Assembly: GCA_963734185.1 (NCBI GenBank)
Contig: CAVTGA010000002.1
Location: 1,860,001-1,924,000 of the forward strand
Length of the DNA stretch: 64,000 bases
Origin: PALSA-894 sp963734185
Lineage (GTDB): Bacteria > Pseudomonadota > Alphaproteobacteria > Rhizobiales > Xanthobacteraceae
Direction of reading: 5' to 3'
Shown: piece after piece, positions 50,905 through 61,400 of the stretch
How the letters are laid out: every line of letters starts with the position of its first letter
How positions within the stretch are numbered: position 1 is the first letter of the stretch
The notes under the pieces: model-generated
Told to the model about the DNA's origin: nothing
Database searches by the model: none
What the model saw: the letters and a program-made list of their open reading frames with translations, nothing else
Program-made: the position numbers and the translations under genes

Positions 50905-51711
50905 ATGACCCTTTCATCATGTTGGCGTCTCTGCTTCGCCGTCTTTTTGACGCTGCTCGCGCCCGCTCCCGCGCTGGCGCAGGCCTGCGCGGCGCCGGTG
51001 ACACTGCGCTTCACGATCAGCGAAAAGATCGTGCGTAGCGCGATCGGATTCACCCAAGGGCTCGAGTTCCGCGACGGACAGCTTTACGAGAGCACCGGAG
51101 CGATCGGCGGCCGTTCGGGACTCAACATCATCAGCCTCAGGGGCGAGGTGAAGAACCTCTTGGACCTCGGCACGCGGGTGTTCGGCGAAGGCCTGACGAT
51201 CCTCAACGACGAGGTATTCCAGCTCACCTGGCAGGAGCACGAGGTCTACGTCTACGACCTCGCCGGCAAGCTCAAGCGCACGATGCGCAACCCGCGCGAG
51301 GGCTGGGGCCTGACCAATGACGGCAAACAGCTCATCTTCACCGACGGCGGCAATTCGCTCTACTTCGCGGACGCCGCGGCGTTCCGGATCACCAAGTCGG
51401 TGCGCATCCGCTCGCGCTCGGGCGGAGACGTGAACGCCGTCAACGAGCTCGAGTTCGTCGACGGGAAGATCTACGGCAACATTTTTACGGCGAGAACAAT
51501 CGCGCGCATCGATCCTGCGTCGGGTTGCGTCGACGCGACCGCGGATCTGGGTCTGCTGTGGGACGCCATGACGGAGGCCGAGCGACGCCAGGTCGCCGCG
51601 GACGAGAACAACGTGCTCAACGGCATCGCCTACGACAAGTCGACGCGGCGGTTCTATCTGACCGGTAAGCAGTGGGGCATGATCTTCGTCGGGCGGTTTG
51701 CCGAACAGTAG
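50905..51711 (+). CDS. Glutaminyl-peptide cyclotransferase family protein
   Basis: A 268-aa exported protein. The signal peptide MTLSSCWRLCFAVFLTLLAP ends before PALAQA. The mature part is a five-bladed propeller with FTQGLEFRDGQLYESTGAIG near residue 48, GEGLTILNDEVFQLTWQE, GWGLTNDGKQLIFTDG and NELEFVDGKIYGNIF. Family members convert N-terminal glutamine to pyroglutamate in the periplasm. Confidence 0.88.
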   Translation: MTLSSCWRLCFAVFLTLLAPAPALAQACAAPVTLRFTISEKIVRSAIGFTQGLEFRDGQLYESTGAIGGRSGLNIISLRGEVKNLLDLGTRVFGEGLTILNDEVFQLTWQEHEVYVYDLAGKLKRTMRNPREGWGLTNDGKQLIFTDGGNSLYFADAAAFRITKSVRIRSRSGGDVNAVNELEFVDGKIYGNIFTARTIARIDPASGCVDATADLGLLWDAMTEAERRQVAADENNVLNGIAYDKSTRRFYLTGKQWGMIFVGRFAEQ

Positions 51712-51808
51712 CCCCGGCGCGCCGTGGCGCCGCCCTACCGTAGCGCCCGTTTCCGCGGGGGTGGAGCCTTGACGGCCGGCGATGGCGGTCTCGCGGTGCG
51801 CGCGGTGG

Positions 51809-53005
51809 CTAAAGGACGATCCCCTCCGCGGCGCAAAACTCCGCGAACGTCTTGCTGCCGCCGTAACCGACGGCGGATCCCGTCGCTCCGAGCAGATGCG
51901 CCCAATTGGTTCGTTCGCCGGACCAGTTCCCGCCATAATGCAGACCCACAGTTACGGGCAGCGGCGGGCTGGTGGTATCCCGCAACACGCTCACGGGAGA
52001 CCCGGAATTGCCCCCCACCGTGGTGGCGTCGTGCATGATGGTCCACGGAGCGAGGCCGGGCACGTCGTCCGCGCTCATTGCCTTACCGGGCGCAAATCGC
52101 TTCGCCCCACCGTCACCTTCGAAAAGGCGCGCCAGAACCTTCTCGAATTGTGACTGGAGTGCGAGCGGGACGGAGAACTCCGGCGCGCCCGGATAACCGA
52201 CCGTCGTCACCACATCCGACGATTCGAAAATCGCGCGCGTCACGCCGCCAAGCCCGACATGTCGCTTGCCTTGGTCTCCGGACAGCGCCGAACTCGCTAC
52301 GCGGATGACCGCAAGGTCCAGCTTCGCATGATCGATCGGCTTGGCGATGCGATCCTTGCCGGCGAACGGGATGGCCTCCGCCTTGCGCCGGTCGAATGAG
52401 GTCTTCCCGTCCCATTCCTCGCGTCCAAAATCCAGGAATACGTTGGACTTGAGCTGAATCTGGCCGTCGCCGATCCCGGCAATCGACTGGGCGACGTGGC
52501 GATTGGTGATGGCGAGGGTGGGCGTCACGAGGAAAGCGGTGCCGACATGCTGCTCGCCCAGTTCGACTCGGCCGACGCATGAAATCTGCCGCACAAGGCG
52601 ATCCAGGTGCGGCTGCAAATCGACGGCCCAGGTTCCGGTATTGAGAGAGGACGAGAAATCGATCCCCTGTTCCTTCACCAGGAACGACGGGCGCGTGCCG
52701 TCGAAGGCGACGATCGCCTCAAGCGCGGCGAAATGATCGCCCGTCGGCTCCTGCGCGGCGTGGTCCAGGATGCCGATTGCTTCTTCGCCGGATATCGTGA
52801 GCGCGTCGACGGCCTTCACCAGCGCGCTGTCGCCGCCGAAACGGTCCTTGATCAATCGCAGCATCGCCTCCTTCGCGCGCGCGATGCGCTCGAGCGGATT
52901 CTCGGGCGCCGCGATGCCTTCGAGCGCGCCGACGCTTTCAAGCGCGCCCGGTGCATCGGAGATCAATAGTCGGCGCCATCGTTGCGCCGTGGCTTTTCCT
53001 GGCAT
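51809..53005 (-). CDS. Trypsin-like serine protease domain protein
   Basis: A 398-aa protein, with GGAGG before the ATG. Residues 1 to about 120 are a helical N-terminal region. The protease domain follows with catalytic His170 (AITNRHVA), Asp230 (LDLAVI) and Ser334 (GGNSGSPV). There is no signal peptide, so it may act in the cytoplasm, which is unusual for this fold; such domains with helical N-termini occur in stress- or conflict-related proteins. It is divergent from a metallophosphoesterase gene that also has an N-terminal helical region. Confidence 0.85.
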   Translation of the reverse strand: MPGKATAQRWRRLLISDAPGALESVGALEGIAAPENPLERIARAKEAMLRLIKDRFGGDSALVKAVDALTISGEEAIGILDHAAQEPTGDHFAALEAIVAFDGTRPSFLVKEQGIDFSSSLNTGTWAVDLQPHLDRLVRQISCVGRVELGEQHVGTAFLVTPTLAITNRHVAQSIAGIGDGQIQLKSNVFLDFGREEWDGKTSFDRRKAEAIPFAGKDRIAKPIDHAKLDLAVIRVASSALSGDQGKRHVGLGGVTRAIFESSDVVTTVGYPGAPEFSVPLALQSQFEKVLARLFEGDGGAKRFAPGKAMSADDVPGLAPWTIMHDATTVGGNSGSPVSVLRDTTSPPLPVTVGLHYGGNWSGERTNWAHLLGATGSAVGYGGSKTFAEFCAAEGIVL

Positions 53006-53254
53006 CCGAACCTCCTCGATCGAACCCGCAATCGTAAGCGGGGACCCAGTTCATACCGCTCCCGGGCCATCCTGCCGAACGCACCTTGTAGTTGTCAATG
53101 CAATATGGCAAAAGCATATTGTCGGCAACGGCCGGGAGCGCGACACTTGCGTTGATATCTGTTGCCGCTCGCGATAGGTCTCACCGGCGAGGATTGAGGC
53201 GCGGCGTGCAATCCGCGCTGGCCGTCGCCTTGCGCAGAGGACACGAGGAACGCC

Positions 53255-54628
53255 ATGGACCAGGGACCGCGAACTTTCCGCGATCATTTTCTTTCCATCT
53301 ATCAATCCATGGCTGCGGATGTCGCGCGGCAGGAGGCCGGTGTCGGCTCGCTCGAAGGCATGACGGAAAAGACCGACGAGGTGGTGGCGGCCGAACTCGC
53401 CGCGGCACATTTCGCAAACGCACGCAAACAGGGCGCGGGCCTGCCGATGACCGAAGATATCTCGGCGCTCGAGGAGATGTCGATTCCCGAGAATGCCAAG
53501 GTTTGCGCCGACTACGCGTTGCGCCTGATGTGGGCCAAGCTCACCGGCGACGCCGCGACCGTGGCCTTTCTCGAGAAGGAGTTTCTTCCAGGATCAAAAT
53601 GCGACGTCAAATGGGCAACGACGATCGAGGCCTATCTCAAATATTTCGGTCTGGGCGGGCAGGCACGCGCGATCCCCTACATCAAGCCGGATCAGGTCGG
53701 AGCGAAGGTCATTACCATCAAGGCGAACGCGCGGATCGGATTGATCGGGGACTGGGGCACGGGGGCGTTGCCGGCACGGCGGGTCCTGCAACAACTCAAG
53801 ACGCAAAATCCGGACGTGCTGATCCACCTCGGCGACATCTACTATTCGGCAACCGAAGAAGAATGTCGGAGCAATTTCGAATCCGTCGTGAACAAAGTGC
53901 TCGATCGCAAGAACACGAACATTCCAGTCTACACGCTCGCCGGCAATCACGACATGTACAGCGGCGGAGTGGCCTACTATGACCTTCTCAAGCGCCTAAA
54001 CAAGCCGCCGATGGTGCAGCCTGCAAGCTTCTTCTGCCTGCGCACCGCGGACGATGCGTGGCAGTTGCTGGCGATGGATACGGGCCAGTTCGATTTCAAT
54101 CCGATCTCGGTCAACCATGCGCTGACCCATGTCGAGCCGGCAGAGCGAAAATGGCACGAAGATCGCATCCGCGAGTTTCCCGGGAAGACCATCCTATTGT
54201 CGCATCATCAGCTTTTCTCGGCGTTCGCGCAGATCGGCAAGGCAAATGCGAACGGGCGATTCCCCGCGTTCAATAGCGAATTGAAGCAGGCGCTCGACCA
54301 GTTCCAGGGGACCGGCAAGCAGATCTCCGCCTGGTTCTGGGGACACGAGCACACGCTCAGCATCTACAAGCCCTATCTCGATCTCCGACGCGGTCGTTGC
54401 CTTGGCCACAGCGCTATTCCGGTCTTCGCGGAGGATGAGCCCTACCAGGTCGTGCCGGAGATCGATAACCCGCCGGGAACGCTCGTCGATGCAAAATTGA
54501 CGATGACGGAAGGCGTATACGCTCACGGCTTCGCGATGCTCACGCTGGGAAAACCGAATGCGACGGCGGAGTATTTCGAAGACCGCGGCGGAGCGCCGGC
54601 AAAGATGCATTCGGAGACGATCGACTAG
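53255..54628 (+). CDS. Calcineurin-like metallophosphoesterase
   Basis: A 457-aa protein. The first roughly 150 residues are helical and of unknown family. The phosphoesterase core carries GLIGDWGTG, LIHLGDIYY, LAGNHDMYSGG, LLSHHQLF and WGHEHTLS, the complete set of metal ligands. No signal peptide is seen. A GAGG-type ribosome site precedes the ATG at 53255. Substrate unknown. Confidence 0.87.
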   Translation: MDQGPRTFRDHFLSIYQSMAADVARQEAGVGSLEGMTEKTDEVVAAELAAAHFANARKQGAGLPMTEDISALEEMSIPENAKVCADYALRLMWAKLTGDAATVAFLEKEFLPGSKCDVKWATTIEAYLKYFGLGGQARAIPYIKPDQVGAKVITIKANARIGLIGDWGTGALPARRVLQQLKTQNPDVLIHLGDIYYSATEEECRSNFESVVNKVLDRKNTNIPVYTLAGNHDMYSGGVAYYDLLKRLNKPPMVQPASFFCLRTADDAWQLLAMDTGQFDFNPISVNHALTHVEPAERKWHEDRIREFPGKTILLSHHQLFSAFAQIGKANANGRFPAFNSELKQALDQFQGTGKQISAWFWGHEHTLSIYKPYLDLRRGRCLGHSAIPVFAEDEPYQVVPEIDNPPGTLVDAKLTMTEGVYAHGFAMLTLGKPNATAEYFEDRGGAPAKMHSETID

Positions 54629-54663
54629 AGCCGGCGGGCGCGGTCCGGTCCACGTTTCAAGCC

Positions 54664-54712
54664 CATAAGCGCGTTGACGCGCGTCTTCGACGCGCTATGG
54701 CGTGCCCGCCAT
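54664..54712. repeat. Fragment of the dispersed repeat (inner part)
   Basis: Reverse complement of bases about 4187-4232 of copy 1, with a few changes: AGCGCGTTGACGCGCGTC then TTCGACGCGCTATGGCG. The ends of the element are missing. Confidence 0.6.
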
Positions 54713-54720
54713 CCGCGCTG

Positions 54721-56313
54721 CTACTGGCGCGGGGCGATATAGACGCGGCTGTAACGCAGATTGACCGCCGCCGGCTTCCGGCCTGCCCCGGTCGCGGGCA
54801 CCAGCGTCACCGCGACGCTGCCGTCGGCGGCCAGTGACGCCGCCAGTTTGCCGCTGATGTCGAAGCCGAAATTGCGCAGCACCGGATGGGCATGCCCGGC
54901 GCCGGGCGCGCGACTGGCGACGATCGCGATCGTGCCGACGTAGCCGGCATCGTCCGTTCCCGTGGCGGCGGTGGCGTCGGGCCGATTGACGAATACTTTG
55001 ACCAGTGCCCCGCGGTCGGAAGGAACTTCGACGCCCTCGATACGCAAGATCAGCTTCTGCGCCGCGCCCGCTGGCGCGCTCAGCATCTCGCGGCGTGGCG
55101 GCGGCACGGTCGCGCGCACCGTCGTCGGATCGGATGTCAGCGCCTTCGGTTCCGTGCCTTGGCTCAACTCGAGCAGCGGGGCGCCGAGGTGCGGCAATTG
55201 CGCCAGGCGGGGCGCAGGGCGTGGTCTCGGCGCTTCCGCCATCGGCGTCGGTGGCGCGTTTGGCGGCTGATAGCGGTAGCTCAGCGCCTCCGGCTCGAGC
55301 ACTTGGCTGTTCTGGATGTAGCTCCAGTTCGATCCCTGGTCGTAGAAGAAGAAACCCTGCTGCTGCCAGGCCGGGTTGCTCGGGCTCGCATGGTTGACGG
55401 GATCGTCTTTGACCCATTTGTCCCAGATGCGGTCGATGTTGGCGTGATGGGCAAAAAACACCGGATCGAACGCCGCCGAAGCCAGCACGCCCATGTCGGA
55501 CTTGGGATTGTCGAAATCGAGGGTCGGGTCGGTGGTCCAGACGTGCACCGCGCCGTGCGGCCCGCCCTCGAGATGGCCCATCTGATGCTGTCCCAGAGAC
55601 TGATCGCCGCTTCCGCCGAAATCCGTGAATGTCGCCGAACCGAGAACGTATTGTTGCATAAACTTGGTACCGACGTAGTCGGTCGGGATACGATCGTTCG
55701 GTCCGACGCCGCGGGTCGGGTCGAAGAGCGGATTGCCGGTGTCGCCGGGCTGCCCGTAGGCGTCGAACGGAAACCGGTTGCGATTCTTGGTCGGGTCGGT
55801 GGGATCCGTGGTGTCCCAATCCCAATAGGGCAGGGCGAAGGTCGGATCGCCGATGAGCGCGCCGAGGATCTGCTCGTGGAAGGTCAAATAGGCGCGGTGC
55901 CATGGCAGGAACCACCAGCCGCCGTGGATCTCCTGTCCCCACAGGTTGTCCGCCGCTCCGCTGCAGTACCAGCAATGCACCTGCCCTTGATGGAACCAGC
56001 CGCGCGGATCGTCGCCCTTGTCCTGCGTCAGCTTGCGCAGCGCCGCATAGGCAGCCTTGAGACGCGTGATCTCGGGGCCGCTCAGCTCGAACGCGCTCTT
56101 GCGCACGCGCATCGGGCCGGTCGAGGGCGTGAAGTTGACTGCTGGGCCGGGTGGGAGCGGAGGCACGCAATGCAGCGGCACGGTCGCACCGCTCTGCGCC
56201 CACGCGCGGGTCCCGAATGCCGCCGTGCCGGCAGCGAGCGATCCCGCGATGAAATCGCGGCGCCGAATTCCGCTCCGCGCCGGCGTGCTGCGACCATTCC
56301 GACGATCGTTCAT
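54721..56313 (-). CDS. Tat-exported tyrosinase/polyphenol oxidase (plant-PPO-like)
   Basis: A 530-aa copper oxidase. Twin-arginine signal: RRRDFIAGSLAAGTAAF at residues 17-33. CuA histidines are in HQGQVHCWYC (with the Cys adjacent to His, as in plant polyphenol oxidases) and FLPWHRAYLTFHEQIL. CuB histidines are in HLEGGPHGAVHVW and FFAHHANIDRIWDKW. The middle YWDWDT and the C-terminal beta domain (ILRIEGVEVPSDRGALVKVFVN ... NLRYSRVYI) correspond to PPO1_DWL and PPO1_KFDV regions. It oxidises phenols to quinones in the periplasm. GGGAG lies upstream of the ATG. Confidence 0.9.
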   Translation of the reverse strand: MNDRRNGRSTPARSGIRRRDFIAGSLAAGTAAFGTRAWAQSGATVPLHCVPPLPPGPAVNFTPSTGPMRVRKSAFELSGPEITRLKAAYAALRKLTQDKGDDPRGWFHQGQVHCWYCSGAADNLWGQEIHGGWWFLPWHRAYLTFHEQILGALIGDPTFALPYWDWDTTDPTDPTKNRNRFPFDAYGQPGDTGNPLFDPTRGVGPNDRIPTDYVGTKFMQQYVLGSATFTDFGGSGDQSLGQHQMGHLEGGPHGAVHVWTTDPTLDFDNPKSDMGVLASAAFDPVFFAHHANIDRIWDKWVKDDPVNHASPSNPAWQQQGFFFYDQGSNWSYIQNSQVLEPEALSYRYQPPNAPPTPMAEAPRPRPAPRLAQLPHLGAPLLELSQGTEPKALTSDPTTVRATVPPPRREMLSAPAGAAQKLILRIEGVEVPSDRGALVKVFVNRPDATAATGTDDAGYVGTIAIVASRAPGAGHAHPVLRNFGFDISGKLAASLAADGSVAVTLVPATGAGRKPAAVNLRYSRVYIAPRQ

Positions 56314-56679
56314 GATTCATCTCCCGCAAGAGGGGCGGCCTTGGTCGAGGCCGCGCGCAAAATCTTCAGAGGCTGGATGAAGGCGAAGGATGGTTCTCGG
56401 CACCCGAACCGGCAAGACCCAAAGTTGCACAAGCAATGAAAGGCCCGCAAGGCAAATTCTGGTTGTATTCGGACGGCTGCTGCCGGTACGCGGGCCGGTT
56501 CCGCCGTCAAACGTCAACCCTCGGGCGCGGCATCCTCATGTCCATTTGCGCTGATCATTGGTCGCTTCAAAATCTTTCATGGTGTCTTAACCCAGCGTCA
56601 ACCTTGACCCGGCCAAGGTGTTGCCGTAAATGCGAGCGAACGTTCGCTCTATCTTCCCGCACTGCACAAAGGGCCCTTT
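56314..56679. other. Divergent control region, polyphenol oxidase / tetR operon
   Basis: About 370 bases with no convincing gene. It contains the palindromic operator at 56634-56649 close to the tetR start; the rest is unremarkable. Confidence 0.5.
56634..56649. promoter_or_regulatory. Palindromic operator of the tetR-RND operon
   Basis: GAGCGAACGTTCGCTC, a perfect 16-bp palindrome 30 bases before the tetR start. TetR/AcrR regulators bind such sites (GAACGTTC core) and repress their own efflux operon. Confidence 0.75.
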
Positions 56680-57315
56680 ATGCGTCGCGCCAACGTCCAG
56701 CTGCAGGCCGACCGCCGCAGCGAAATCCTCGAAGCCGCGCAGCGCTGCTTCGTGCGCTCCGGCTTCCACCAGGCGTCGATGCAGGAGATCTGCGCCGAGG
56801 CGGCCATGAGCCCGGGCGGGCTTTATCGCTACTTCCCGTCAAAGGAGGCGATCATCGCCGGCATCGCCGAGCGCGACCGCGCCGACGCCGCGCAGCAGTT
56901 CGCCGCGGTCGACCGGGCGCCGGACTTCTTCGAGGGTCTCGCCACGCTGGCGCGCCAACACCTGGTCGAACGCAGCGCCGAAGAAGTGGCGCTGTGCGCC
57001 GAGATCATGGCCGAGAGCCGCCGCAACGCCGACGTCGCCCGCATCTATCAGGGCGTCGAGGCCGACGTGCGGGCGCGCATCGCCGGAATGCTGCGGCAGG
57101 CCGCCGAGCGCGGCGACATCGCCCGCAACGTCGACGTCGACGGCGCGGTCTCGGTGCTGATGGCGATCGCCGACGGACTGTCCTGGCGGCGCGCCGTCGA
57201 TCCCTCGTTCGCGCCCGAGACCGTGCTGCCGATCGTCCTCGACCTGGTCCACCACATGCTGGTCAGTCCCGCGCCGCGTGTCGTCGGCGCGCAGGAGAAA
57301 AGCCATGAAGGCTAG
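56680..57315 (+). CDS. TetR family transcriptional regulator
   Basis: A 211-aa protein. The N-terminal HTH covers about residues 10-56 (RSEILEAAQRCFVRSGFHQASMQEICAEAAMSPGGLYRYFPSKEAII); the C-terminal helical domain should bind an inducer. The gene is followed, with an 11-base overlap, by the efflux adaptor, so it is the first gene of the operon it probably represses. Confidence 0.92.
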   Translation: MRRANVQLQADRRSEILEAAQRCFVRSGFHQASMQEICAEAAMSPGGLYRYFPSKEAIIAGIAERDRADAAQQFAAVDRAPDFFEGLATLARQHLVERSAEEVALCAEIMAESRRNADVARIYQGVEADVRARIAGMLRQAAERGDIARNVDVDGAVSVLMAIADGLSWRRAVDPSFAPETVLPIVLDLVHHMLVSPAPRVVGAQEKSHEG

Positions 57316-58408
57316 CCGCTTCGCCGCCGTCGGTCTGGTCGTCGCCGCCGTCGCCTGGATCGCGTCCGGCCATCTCATCCCGCATGAGAGCGCGGAGAGC
57401 AAGGCCGCGGTGCGCCCGGGCGAAACCGCGCAGAAGCCGTTCCGCGTCGCCGTCAGCGAGACGCCGGTCGTGCCGCGCAGCCGCAAGCTCGTGCTGTCGG
57501 GCCGCACCGAAGCCGACCGCAAGGTCATGGTGATCGCGCGCGCCGGCGGCGTCATCACCGAGCTCAAGGTCAAGCGCGGCCAGCACGTGAAAGCGGGCGA
57601 CGTCATCGCCGTCCTGTCCGACGAGGCGCGCGAGTCGCAGGTGGCGCAAGCCAAAGCGCTGATGTCGCAGCGCAAGATCGAGCTCGAGGCGCGCATGAAG
57701 CTGGTCGCGCAGGGCACCCTGCCCAAGCTCGAGCAGGGCAATCTCGAGACCCAGTACAAGGCCGCGGAGTCGGCGCTCGCCGCTGCCGAGGCCGAGCATG
57801 CGCGCGGCTGGGTGCGCGCGCCCTGGACCGGCATCGTCAGCGAGGTCGTCGCCGAAGTCGGGCAGGCCGCGTTTTCCATGGCCGGCCGTGAGATCGCGCA
57901 GATCATCGGGCTCGATCCCGTCCTCGCCGTGGTCGAAGTCGCCGAACGCAAGCTCGCCGGCATCAAGCTCGGCGATCGCGCGGAGATCAGGCTCGTCACC
58001 GGCGCGACCGCCACCGGCCGCATCCGCTACGTTTCCAAGACCGCGAGCCCGACGACGCGCACCTATCGGGTCGACGTCGAGATTCCGAACCCCGACAACG
58101 CGATTCCCGACGGCATCACCGCGGAGGTATCGATCCCGATGACGCCGGTACCCTCGGCGCGCGTGCCGCGCTCGGCGCTCACCTTCTCCTCGGCCGGCGA
58201 CCTCGGCGTGCGCATCGTCGACGTGTCGAGCAAGGTGGCTTTCGTCCCCATCACCGTGGTCGAAGACGAGCAGCAGTTCATGTGGGTCGCCGGATTGGCG
58301 GATCGCGCCAAGGTCATCGTGCAAGGCCAGGATTTCGTGCGCGAAGGCCAGACGGTCGAAGCCGTGGAAGCCGGCGAGCTGCAGGGCGCCAAGACGGCAA
58401 CGCGCTGA
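57305..58408 (+). CDS. RND efflux periplasmic adaptor subunit
   Basis: A 367-aa membrane fusion protein starting MKASRFAAVGLVVAAVAWIASG, an N-terminal membrane anchor. Lipoyl/hairpin features: VIARAGGVITELKVKRGQHVKAGDVIAVLSD, a coiled hairpin around ALMSQRKIELEARMKLVAQGTL, then WVRAPWTGIVSEVVAEVGQ. It links the inner-membrane pump to an outer-membrane channel, which is not encoded here. Confidence 0.92.
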   Translation: MKASRFAAVGLVVAAVAWIASGHLIPHESAESKAAVRPGETAQKPFRVAVSETPVVPRSRKLVLSGRTEADRKVMVIARAGGVITELKVKRGQHVKAGDVIAVLSDEARESQVAQAKALMSQRKIELEARMKLVAQGTLPKLEQGNLETQYKAAESALAAAEAEHARGWVRAPWTGIVSEVVAEVGQAAFSMAGREIAQIIGLDPVLAVVEVAERKLAGIKLGDRAEIRLVTGATATGRIRYVSKTASPTTRTYRVDVEIPNPDNAIPDGITAEVSIPMTPVPSARVPRSALTFSSAGDLGVRIVDVSSKVAFVPITVVEDEQQFMWVAGLADRAKVIVQGQDFVREGQTVEAVEAGELQGAKTATR

Positions 58409-58464
58409 CGGCGCCTCTCAAAGGCATTCGCATCAGCAAGACGAATTCCGAACCGGACGCGACG

Positions 58465-61400
58465 ATGTCGAAGCTTGTCGAATACGCCATCAGCCACGCG
58501 CGCCTCACCATCGCGGCGCTCATGTTCTTCCTCGTCGCGGGGCTCGTCGCCTATGTGACGATCCCGAAGGAGGCCGAGCCGGACGTCAGGATTCCGATCA
58601 TCTACGTGCAGATGACGCAGCGCGGCATCAGTCCGGAGGATGCCGAGCGGCTGCTGCTCAAGCCGGTCGAGACCAAGCTCAAATCCGTCGCCAACGTGAA
58701 GGAGATGCGGGCGACCGCCTACGAGGGCGGCGGCTACGTGCTGCTCGAGTTCGAGGCCGGCTTCAACGCCAACGCGGCGCTGGCTGACGTGCGCGCCAAA
58801 GTCGACGAAGCCAAGCGCGACCTGCCGCGCGACGCCGACGAGCCGAACGTGCAGGAGGTCAACTTCTCGCTCTATCCGGTGCTGGTGGTGGCGCTGTCGG
58901 GCGATCTGCCCGAGCGCACGCTGCTGCGCATCGCGCGCAATGCGCGCAGCGCGATCGAGCAGGTGCCGGGCGTGGTTTCGGCCGAGCTGCGCGGCGCGCG
59001 CGACGAGGTGGTCGAGATCGTGGCCGAGCCGATGCTGATGAAGAGCTACGGCGTCTCGCTCGAGCAGCTCATCTCCGTGACGCAACAGTCGAACAGTCTC
59101 GTGGCCGCAGGGGCGCTCGAGGGCGCGACGGGCCGCTTCGCCGTCAAGGTGCCGGCGCTGATCGAGCGCCCGGAGGACGTGCTGAAAGTTCCGATCGCAG
59201 CGACCGCCGGCGCGGTGATCACGCTCGGCGACGTCGCGCAGGTCAAACCGACCTTCAAGGACGCCACCACGATCACGCGCGTCAACGGCCGGCCGGCCAT
59301 GACCATCGAGGTGGCCAAGCGCAGCGGCGCCAACCTGATCGAAACCGTCGACGCGGTGAAGCAGGCGGTCGAGCGCTTGCGCCCGACCTTCCCCGAAGGC
59401 CTGCAGGTCGCGTTCACGCAGGACAAGTCGAAGGTCATCCGGCAGATGCTGGCCGATCTGCAGAACTCGGTTGCGACCGGCGTGCTGCTGGTCGCCGTCA
59501 TCATGCTGTTCGCGCTCGGCTTCCGTGCCTCGCTGTTCATCGGCATCGCGATCCCGGCGTCGTTCCTCGCCGGCGTGCTCGGGCTTCAGTTGGCAGGGCT
59601 GACCGTCAATATCGTGGTGCTGTTCTCGCTCATCCTCGCGGTGGGCATGCTGGTCGACGACGCCATCATCGTTTCGGAATTCGCCGAGCGGCGCATGTCG
59701 GAAGGCATGGCGCCGAAGCAGGCCTATGCGCTGGCCGCGACCCGCATGGCAGGGCCGGTGATCGCCGCGACCGCGACCCGCGTCGCCGCGTTCTCGCCGC
59801 TGCTGTTCTGGCCCGGCGTGGTCGGGCAGTTCATGAAGTTCATGCCGATCACCCTGATCGCGACCTTGTCGGCCTCGCTGGTCGTGGCGCTGTTCTTCAC
59901 GCCGACGCTCGGGGCGCTGCTCGGCAAGGCGGCGATCGTGCCGCACGACGAGCGTGCGTCGAACCGCGGCCCCTACATGCGCACCGTGAAGCTCGCGCTA
60001 CGCCACCCCGGCATGACGCTGCTGCTCGCGCTCGCCGTGCTGATCGGCGTGCAGATGGCCTACGGCAAGTACGGACGCGGCGTCGAGTTCTTCCCCAATG
60101 TCGAGCCCGACTATGGGCAAGTGGTCATCCACGGCCGCGGCAGCCTCTCGCTCGATGAGAAAAACCGCTATGTGCGCGCGGTCGAGCAGCGCGTGCTCGC
60201 GTTCAAGGAACTGAAGACCGTCTACGCGCGCTCCGGCTCGGAGAACCGCGACACCAACGAGCTGGCCGAGGACACCATCGGCGTCATCCAGTTCGAGTTC
60301 GTCGACTGGCGGGCGCGGCGGACCGCCCACGTGATCATGGACGAGATTCGCGACAAGACGAAAGACATTCCCGGCATCCTGGTCGAGGTGACGGCGCCGC
60401 GTGCCGGCCCGCCCACCGGCAAGCCGATCCAGGTCCAGCTTTCCGCGCTCAATCCGGACCTGCTGCCCGAGGCCGCCAGGAAGGCGGCGGCGATCGTGCG
60501 GGCGCACGCCGACGTGCGCGACGTCGACGATGGCCTGCCGCTGCCCGGCATCGATTGGCGCATCGAGGTCAACAAGGGCGAGGCCGCCAAGTACGGCGCC
60601 GGCGTCAACACCGTCGGCACCGGCATCCAGCTCGTCACCAACGGCGTCAAGATCACCGAATACCGCCCCTCCGACAACGACAAGGCGGTGGACATCATCG
60701 TGCGCTTCCCGCCCGAGCGGCGCAGCCTCGATCAGATCGACGAGCTGCGCATCCAGACCTCGGCCGGCCACGTGCCGATCGGTAATTTCGTCGAACGCGT
60801 GCCCGCGCCCCGTGTCGGCTTCATCAAGCGGGTCGGCGGCAACCGCGTGCTGACGGTGCAGTCGAACGTCGCCGAGGGCGTGCAGAGCGCTAAGGTGCAG
60901 CAGGAGATCGCCGCCGAGCTCGCCAAGACCGATCTCGGCCCCGGCGTCACGTTCCGCCTCAAAGGTGAGGACGAGGAGCGTGCCAAGGCCGGCGCGTTCC
61001 TGCTCAAGGCGTTCGGTACCGCGGTGTTCCTGATCTTCGCCATCCTGCTGGCGCAGTTCAACAAGTTCACCTCGGTCGCGCTCGTGCTCTCGGCCGTGGT
61101 GCTCTCCACCATCGGCGTGCTGCTCGGCCTGATGATCATGGGGCAGGCATTCGGCGTGGTGATGACCGGCATCGGCATCATCGCCAACGCCGGCGTCATC
61201 GTGAACAACAACATCGTCTTGATCGACACCTATGACCGGCTGCGGCGCGAGGGCGTCGCCGCCTACGAGGCGATCCTGGAGACCTGCCGCGAGCGCGCGC
61301 GGCCGGTGGTGCTGACCGCCGTCACCGCCATCCTCGGCGTGCTGCCGATCGCGTTCGGCATGAACGTCGAGTTCCTCACGCGCGAGATCACGGTCGGCGC

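Noticed and set aside
54886..56439. 517-codon plus-strand frame opposite the polyphenol oxidase gene
   Set aside because: The minus-strand gene has all copper ligands and a Tat signal; the opposite frame is its GC shadow.
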